Origin: a virus
Virus record (IMG/VR): IMGVR_UViG_3300005584_000030
Coordinates: 1-27,065 of that record
Length of the DNA: 27,065 nt
Reading direction: 5' to 3' (one strand)
In this document: in pieces, positions 23,388 to 27,065 of the stretch
How positions within the stretch are numbered: the stretch's first letter is position 1
Layout of the letters: each line of letters starts with the position of its first letter
Notes under the pieces: generated by a model
Databases searched by the model: none
What the model was told of the DNA's origin: nothing
The model's input: only the letters and a program-made list of their open reading frames with translations
Program-made: the position numbers and the translations under genes

Positions 23388-24074
23388 ATGATTTATGAAA
23401 ATGTATACACAACTACATACCGTTCAGCGGAAGAAATTAACAATGCAATGGGTCGTGTCTATGGACATATGAGCCTAGCAGTTGTTATGTCAATGCTGGT
23501 TAGTTACTGGGTGGGAACTACCCCGGAATTGTTGCAATTCTTTTTCACAGGTGTGACTAAATGGATTGTGATTTTTGCCCCGCTTGTTGCAATATTTGGT
23601 ATTTCTGCGGTACTGGCTAATGATCCTAGTAAAAGCGTAGCACAATTATGTTTACATGGTTTTGCGGCATTGATGGGATTAAGTTTTGCTACTATCTTTG
23701 CAATATTCACTATGGGAAGTATTGTATCGGCATTTATGGGTGCGGCAATATTGTTTGGTGTTATGAGTTTTTATGGATACTTTACCAAACGTAGTTTAGA
23801 TAGTCTAGGCAAGTTTATGTTCGTTGGATTGATTGCAATTGTAATTGCTAGTATCGTTAACATCTTTATTGGCAGCACTGTAATGCAAATGGTAATCTCT
23901 GCAATAGCTATCATTATCTTTTTAGGATTGACAGCGTATGATACACAAAAGATTCGTGAAGAATTAAGTGTAGATGCTACTCCGGTCGCAGAAGTTCGAG
24001 GTGCATTAACTTTGTATATGGATTTTATTAACTTGTTTATTAACTTGTTACAACTTTTTGGTGATAGAAAATAA
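23388..24074 (+). CDS. Bax inhibitor-1 / YccA-family membrane protein
   Basis: A 228-residue polytopic inner-membrane protein with seven hydrophobic segments: about 28-44, 58-77, 86-106, 111-131, 141-161, 165-184 and 207-224. GLTAYDTQKIREE (180-192) and LTLYMDFINLFINLLQLFG (207-225) are the BI-1 (TMBIM) family signature. The two aspartates that form the pH-sensing pair in bacterial BI-1 (B. subtilis YetJ) are kept as Asp185 and Asp212. Bacterial relatives act as calcium leak channels or, like YccA, modulate the FtsH protease. A phage copy may protect the host membrane or FtsH substrates during infection; that is inference. Its stop overlaps the clamp loader start. Confidence 0.92.
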   Translation: MIYENVYTTTYRSAEEINNAMGRVYGHMSLAVVMSMLVSYWVGTTPELLQFFFTGVTKWIVIFAPLVAIFGISAVLANDPSKSVAQLCLHGFAALMGLSFATIFAIFTMGSIVSAFMGAAILFGVMSFYGYFTKRSLDSLGKFMFVGLIAIVIASIVNIFIGSTVMQMVISAIAIIIFLGLTAYDTQKIREELSVDATPVAEVRGALTLYMDFINLFINLLQLFGDRK

Positions 24075-24997
24075 TGAAGAACAATCTTTGGGTAGAAAAG
24101 TATCGCCCAAACACAGTAGAAGATTATGTGTTTGTTGATAGTAGACAACGTGAACAAGTAGTAGGTTGGATTAAAGATGAGTCTATTCCGCATCTATTAT
24201 TGAGCGGTGACCCGGGTACTGGTAAAACTACACTAGCCAAAGTATTGATACATGAACTTGGTATTAACGAATATGACGTATTAGAAATCAATGCTAGTCG
24301 AGAGAATAGTGTTGATATAGTGCGTGACCGTATTGTTGGTTTCGTGCAGACAATGCCTTTTGGTAAATTCAAAGTTGTATTATTGGACGAGGCAGATTAT
24401 CTAACTCCAGCAGGTCAGGCAGCATTGCGTAATGATATGGAAGCATATCATATGACTGCACGTTTTATTCTAACATGTAACTATGGTCATAGAATTATAC
24501 CAGCACTTAAGAGCAGATGCCATGAAGTTCACATAAGTAAAACGGATAAGACAGAATTTACAGCACGTGCGGCTACAGTACTAGTTAATGAGAATGTAGA
24601 GTTTGATTTAGATATACTAGATACATATGTAGGTGCTACGTATCCTGATTTACGTAAGTGTTTAAATCAACTTCAAGTAAATAGTAGTACAGGCAAATTA
24701 TTGCCACCGTTAAGTGCTAGTAATAGCGAAGATGGATTATTAGTAGAAGCTACACAATTGTTCAAGTCTGGTAAAATACTTGAAGGTCGTCAACAACTAA
24801 TGCAATATCTAAGTTTGAATCCAGCAAGAGTAGAAGATATCTATCGCTGGATGTACAATAATTTAGATTTGTGGGGTAAGACAAATGAGAAACGTGATGC
24901 TAGTATCATTATAATTCGTAATGGGTTAGCTAATCTAAGTTTAGTAGGTATACCCGAGATTAACTTAGCGGCTACAATGGTAGAATTGACAAGTTAA
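24074..24997 (+). CDS. 44: Sliding clamp loader ATPase (gp44-like)
   Basis: A 307-residue AAA+ subunit that loads the phage sliding clamp onto primer-template DNA. The N terminus LWVEKYRPNTVEDYV is the clamp-loader signature. Walker A GDPGTGKTT is at 45-53, Walker B VVLLDEAD at 101-108, sensor 1 TCN at 134-136, and SRC with arginine finger Arg148 at 147-149. The length is close to T4 gp44 (319). The T4 partner gp62 is not visible next to it; the following 84-residue gene is too short for it. The start overlaps the previous stop (TAATG). Confidence 0.95.
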   Translation: MKNNLWVEKYRPNTVEDYVFVDSRQREQVVGWIKDESIPHLLLSGDPGTGKTTLAKVLIHELGINEYDVLEINASRENSVDIVRDRIVGFVQTMPFGKFKVVLLDEADYLTPAGQAALRNDMEAYHMTARFILTCNYGHRIIPALKSRCHEVHISKTDKTEFTARAATVLVNENVEFDLDILDTYVGATYPDLRKCLNQLQVNSSTGKLLPPLSASNSEDGLLVEATQLFKSGKILEGRQQLMQYLSLNPARVEDIYRWMYNNLDLWGKTNEKRDASIIIIRNGLANLSLVGIPEINLAATMVELTS

Positions 24998-25006
24998 GGA
25001 TTAACA

Positions 25007-25261
25007 ATGAGATATTTATTTATTACGTATTTGAAGAAGGCTGATGGTAGAATTGATGAACAAGTTGAGTTATCTAATACTCTCAAAGTACGTGACCATC
25101 AAACTGCTAATATTATTTTAGATTTTAAAGAGAAAAAAGTAGAGAAAGCCTACATTGAAGGAAATACTATTCCGCATGAGTGGGAAAAAATCGAAGAATA
25201 CTATCATCAAGTATATCCTGATTTAATTGAAGATTTGCGTAAGCAAAATATCAGCGAATAA
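25007..25261 (+). CDS. Small phage protein, function unknown
   Basis: An 84-residue alpha/beta protein: a beta start (MRYLFITYLKKADGRIDEQV), a strand-rich middle (ANIILDFKEKKVEKAYIEGN) and a helical end (WEKIEEYYHQVYPDLIEDL). I recognise the type from T4-like phages without a known role. AAGGA is ten bases before the ATG. It is the last gene of the early operon and sits where T4 gp62 follows gp44, but it is much shorter (gp62 is 187), so I do not call it a clamp loader subunit. It converges with PhoH across a hairpin. Confidence 0.82.
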   Translation: MRYLFITYLKKADGRIDEQVELSNTLKVRDHQTANIILDFKEKKVEKAYIEGNTIPHEWEKIEEYYHQVYPDLIEDLRKQNISE

Positions 25262-25288
25262 AAGTAGAGGTGTTATGAGCACCTCTAC
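25257..25288 (-). terminator. Terminator of phoH (hairpin shared by convergent genes)
   Basis: GTAGAGGTG (25264-25272) pairs perfectly with CACCTCTAC (25280-25288) around a seven-base loop. On the minus strand the stem is followed by TTTTATT, a usable T run, so it ends the phoH transcript. On the plus strand only AACCCTTTAATT follows, making it a weaker stop for the early operon. Confidence 0.85.
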
Positions 25289-25294
25289 AACCCT

Positions 25295-26068
25295 TTAATT
25301 GTACAAGTTTAGTACATGCTCAATAATTTTATGTCGTTGAACATCTTTTAGTTCAAACTTACATAACTGCAATCCTGGTATCACCCCCTTCCCCAATCGA
25401 TTTTGTAGGTCTAGTAGCCCATTGTCGGCTGTTTTTCTATCGGCTTGTTCAATGTCGCCAGTAATTACAATCTTACTACCAACGCCGATTCTAGTCATAA
25501 TCATTTTGAGTTGACCAGGTGTTGCATTTTGAGCCTCATCTAATACGATATAGCTATGTTTAAAGTTTCGACCTCGACAGAATGCTAGGGGTGCAATTTC
25601 AACTATTTGTTCTTCTAGCATGTGGGCGATTTCCCGTACCGTATAATACTCTCTTAAAACGTCAAGCAATGGTCTCGTCCACGGTTCCATTTTCTGATTT
25701 AAATCACCGGGTAAAAATCCATGCTTCTCATCATCAACTCCAATTGCAGGTCTAGTAAGAATAATACGGTCAACTTCTCTGGCTTTTAGGCTTTTGATAG
25801 CAGCCTGCATTGCCAGATAGGTTTTACCTGTACCCGCTGGACCACTGACCACAACAATATCTGTCTCTTGGTCTAATAATCCTAGTATGTATTTTTCTTG
25901 ATTTACTGACTTAGGTACTAATTGAATAGGTCTATTATTCAGTTTTACCTTAGTTTGGTCAAAGTTGATTGTTTTTGATTCATGTGTGTAAAATGTCTGT
26001 GTGTCTTTTTTTGCGTGTGCGTATCTTGTGTCTTGTTCACGTAATGCGCTAGTTTTGCGTTTGCTCAA
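25295..26068 (-). CDS. phoH: PhoH-like ATPase
   Basis: A 257-residue PhoH-family P-loop ATPase. Walker A SGPAGTGKT (75-83), the family motif GFLPGDLNQKM (117-127), Walker B YIVLDEAQN (173-181) and VITGDIEQAD (201-210) are all present. The family is very common in marine phages; related proteins are RNA-linked ATPases, and a phosphate-stress role is assumed from the name rather than shown. The start codon is TTG at 26068: no ATG occurs until residue 87, and a strong AAGGAG lies six bases upstream. It is transcribed against its neighbours as its own unit. The first 50 residues are a basic, disordered extension. Confidence 0.94.
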   Translation of the reverse strand: MSKRKTSALREQDTRYAHAKKDTQTFYTHESKTINFDQTKVKLNNRPIQLVPKSVNQEKYILGLLDQETDIVVVSGPAGTGKTYLAMQAAIKSLKAREVDRIILTRPAIGVDDEKHGFLPGDLNQKMEPWTRPLLDVLREYYTVREIAHMLEEQIVEIAPLAFCRGRNFKHSYIVLDEAQNATPGQLKMIMTRIGVGSKIVITGDIEQADRKTADNGLLDLQNRLGKGVIPGLQLCKFELKDVQRHKIIEHVLNLYN

Positions 26069-26167
26069 AGTATTCTCCTTTGTAGAGCCTGAGTTCTCAT
26101 AAAACTCATATGTATTTACAGTGATTGACTGCTGGTCAAATAGTACACTTTTTACAGGGTTTTAGGT
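26069..26167 (-). promoter_or_regulatory. phoH leader: RBS, small inverted repeat and possible promoter
   Basis: On the minus strand the AAGGAG ribosome site lies at 26080-26075. A six-base inverted repeat, TGAGTT (26090-26095) with AACTCA (26103-26108), sits just upstream of it. TGTAAATA (26120-26113) is a possible late-type -10 giving a leader of about 37 bases. TTGACC at 26139-26134 is a possible -35, but no good -10 is spaced to it. The promoter call is weak. Confidence 0.35.
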
Positions 26168-26236
26168 GATAAATATTAGGCTAACCTTGAAAAATCTTAT
26201 TGCTCACAATCATTAGGTTAATGATAAATACGTATT
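26168..26236 (+). promoter_or_regulatory. Tandem late promoters upstream of a structural gene
   Basis: GATAAATA occurs at 26168-26175 and again at 26223-26230, each preceded by TTAGGT. ATTAGGCTAA (26175-26184) and ATTAGGTTAA (26212-26221) form a further direct repeat. The upstream copy gives a leader of about 56 bases. The downstream copy is six bases from the ATG at 26237, so its RNA would be essentially leaderless. No Shine-Dalgarno is visible before this ATG. Confidence 0.6.
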
Positions 26237-26851
26237 ATGAGTAAAAATCCTTCTGACGCTTTTTTTAATGATATTGACTTTCCTAGTATTATAGATAATA
26301 TTAAGGGAATATACACCAGTGATGGTACTATGAGCGTATTATTAGATTTTGAACGTGTATTAGATGAGGCTGATTTATATGCATATAAAAATTGGGAATT
26401 GGGAGAAGTTGTCAGTGGCCCAGAGTCAAAGAGATATACAGTAAGTTGTATATTAATGTACCCATACAAATTAATGCCTGATCCACGCGGTGCTAAACGT
26501 CTATTAAGTGTTGGATGCAATATTAAATTCAAAAAGACTATAATAAAAGTTCCAGTTGACATTGAAAGTTCTGAGGATTTTAAACCCGGAACGCATTATC
26601 CGAAATTAGTAGAACGTGATATTTGGTTAGTACGCATAGAAATGCCCAAAGAATTAATGAATGATATCCGTGAGGGAAGTATCGATTTAGCTGGTCAAAC
26701 ACTAGACTTAGATGAGTTGGATAATTCTTACGAAGAAGATTTGGATAAAGAGGGAACTGACACTGACGAGGAACAACAAGGTCAAGATATGACCGGCGGA
26801 ATGGCAGGACCACCCGGAGCAGCTCCTCCACCAATGCCAGGAGCAATGTAA
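26237..26851 (+). CDS. Conserved T4-type structural or head-assembly protein
   Basis: A 204-residue protein. Residues 1-160 form a conserved domain (DAFFNDIDFPSIIDNIKGIY, VLLDFERVLDEADLYAYKNW, PYKLMPDPRGAKRLL, IEMPKELMNDIREGSIDL) that I recognise as a widespread unknown of T4-type phages near head genes. The tail is acidic and then Gly/Pro/Met-rich (MTGGMAGPPGAAPPPMPGAM), probably disordered. It has late promoters but no ribosome site. Its stop overlaps the start of the next gene (TAATG), which carries a prohead-protease-type N terminus, so it is likely a head assembly or virion component. Confidence 0.82.
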   Translation: MSKNPSDAFFNDIDFPSIIDNIKGIYTSDGTMSVLLDFERVLDEADLYAYKNWELGEVVSGPESKRYTVSCILMYPYKLMPDPRGAKRLLSVGCNIKFKKTIIKVPVDIESSEDFKPGTHYPKLVERDIWLVRIEMPKELMNDIREGSIDLAGQTLDLDELDNSYEEDLDKEGTDTDEEQQGQDMTGGMAGPPGAAPPPMPGAM

Positions 26852-27065
26852 TGCGTAAAATTCTTGTTGAAGGTTTTGACTATCACGATTTAGTAAATCA
26901 AATAGAACCCAAAGTTTCTGTAGATGAATATAGTGCTAAAATGGGTGATGATGATGAAATTGTTACATTAGCATTTATAGTTAAGGGAAAACAAGCTAGC
27001 GAAGATTTAGTTGATTGGTTTGAGCGTGGATATGAATGGATATTAGATGCACAGGTAAGTGATGG
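26851..27065 (+). CDS. Partial CDS: capsid-targeted-type protein (5' end only)
   Basis: Opens with ATG at 26851, inside the previous stop, and remains open to the window end (71 codons). It begins MRKILVEGFDYHDLVNQIEP. L-V-E before Gly8 fits the prohead protease rule, though the peptide is shorter than the other three. The continuing VSVDEYSAKMGDDDEIVTLA and LVDWFERGYEWILDAQVSDG look like a well-folded conserved phage protein. I recognise the type as a head-region protein of T4-like phages but not its function. The 3' end is outside the window. Confidence 0.8.
   Translation, partial: MRKILVEGFDYHDLVNQIEPKVSVDEYSAKMGDDDEIVTLAFIVKGKQASEDLVDWFERGYEWILDAQVSD

Noticed and set aside
25007-25261. 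Clamp loader small subunit gp62, from its position after gp44
   Set aside because: At 84 residues it is less than half the size of T4 gp62, and I see no sequence resemblance.
1-27065. tRNA genes, integrase, attachment sites, insertion sequences
   Set aside because: All gaps between genes are short (under 170 bases) and are filled by promoters, hairpins or leaders; no cloverleaf or transposase sequence was seen.

Overview
The window looks like a virion-structure and head-filling region of a T4-type contractile-tailed phage (myovirus, Pantevenvirales-like) that is strongly AT-rich. The evidence is a tail sheath (gp18-like) followed by a tail tube (gp19-like), a gp4-like head completion protein, a probable gp16-like small terminase, a gp44-like clamp loader, a gp31/GroES-like co-chaperonin, a gp1-like dNMP kinase and PhoH. 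Several small genes resemble families I associate with T4-type phages of marine and freshwater bacteria. The host cannot be read from the sequence. I see no tRNA, rRNA, CRISPR array, integrase or transposase.

Layout. (1) 1-1211: the end of an unknown gene, a small protein with a T4 internal-protein-like N terminus, and dNMP kinase behind its own early-type promoter. (2) 1197-1538, minus strand: a zinc-ribbon/HNH-like protein. (3) 1601-11926: a late block with sheath, tube, a tube-like paralogue, an unknown protein, head completion protein, small terminase, a capsid-targeted protein, a small membrane/coiled-coil protein and a very large disordered acidic protein, closed by a strong terminator at 11944-11971. 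(4) 11994-21183: the adhesion and lysis block, with a 1529-residue repetitive fibre ending in a self-cleaving S74 chaperone domain, a GH19 endolysin, an Ig-like (He_PIG) repeat protein, a second fibre-like protein and two conserved unknowns. (5) 21187-25261: a tightly packed operon behind a near-consensus sigma70 promoter: a DnaE-like palm fragment, an unknown, GroES, an acidic protein with a ribosome-modulation-factor-like tail, an unknown, a Bax-inhibitor-1 membrane protein, the clamp loader ATPase and an unknown. (6) 25264-26068, minus strand: PhoH with its terminator. (7) 26168-27065: a return to late structural genes, the last one cut by the window edge.

Expression. Late genes are preceded by T4-type late -10 elements of the form NNTAAATA. 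Three late genes share one compact layout: late -10, a small inverted repeat whose six-base loop holds the Shine-Dalgarno, then the ATG one or two bases later. Initiation at the promoter would remove the left arm. The dNMP kinase has the related arrangement with an early -10 in the loop and the Shine-Dalgarno in the right arm. This resembles the known T4 logic (genes e and soc) in which read-through RNA is poorly translated and promoter-proximal RNA is well translated. A second recurring layout, CTAAATA, five bases, ATG, occurs three times and predicts transcripts starting at or next to an ATG.

Head packaging. Four proteins begin with a short sequence ending in the T4 prohead-protease consensus (L/I)-x-E, like the capsid-targeting peptide of T4 internal proteins. 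They are therefore candidates for proteins carried inside the head. No gene here is disrupted. The shadow ORFs antisense to the fibre and the sheath are low-complexity artefacts.
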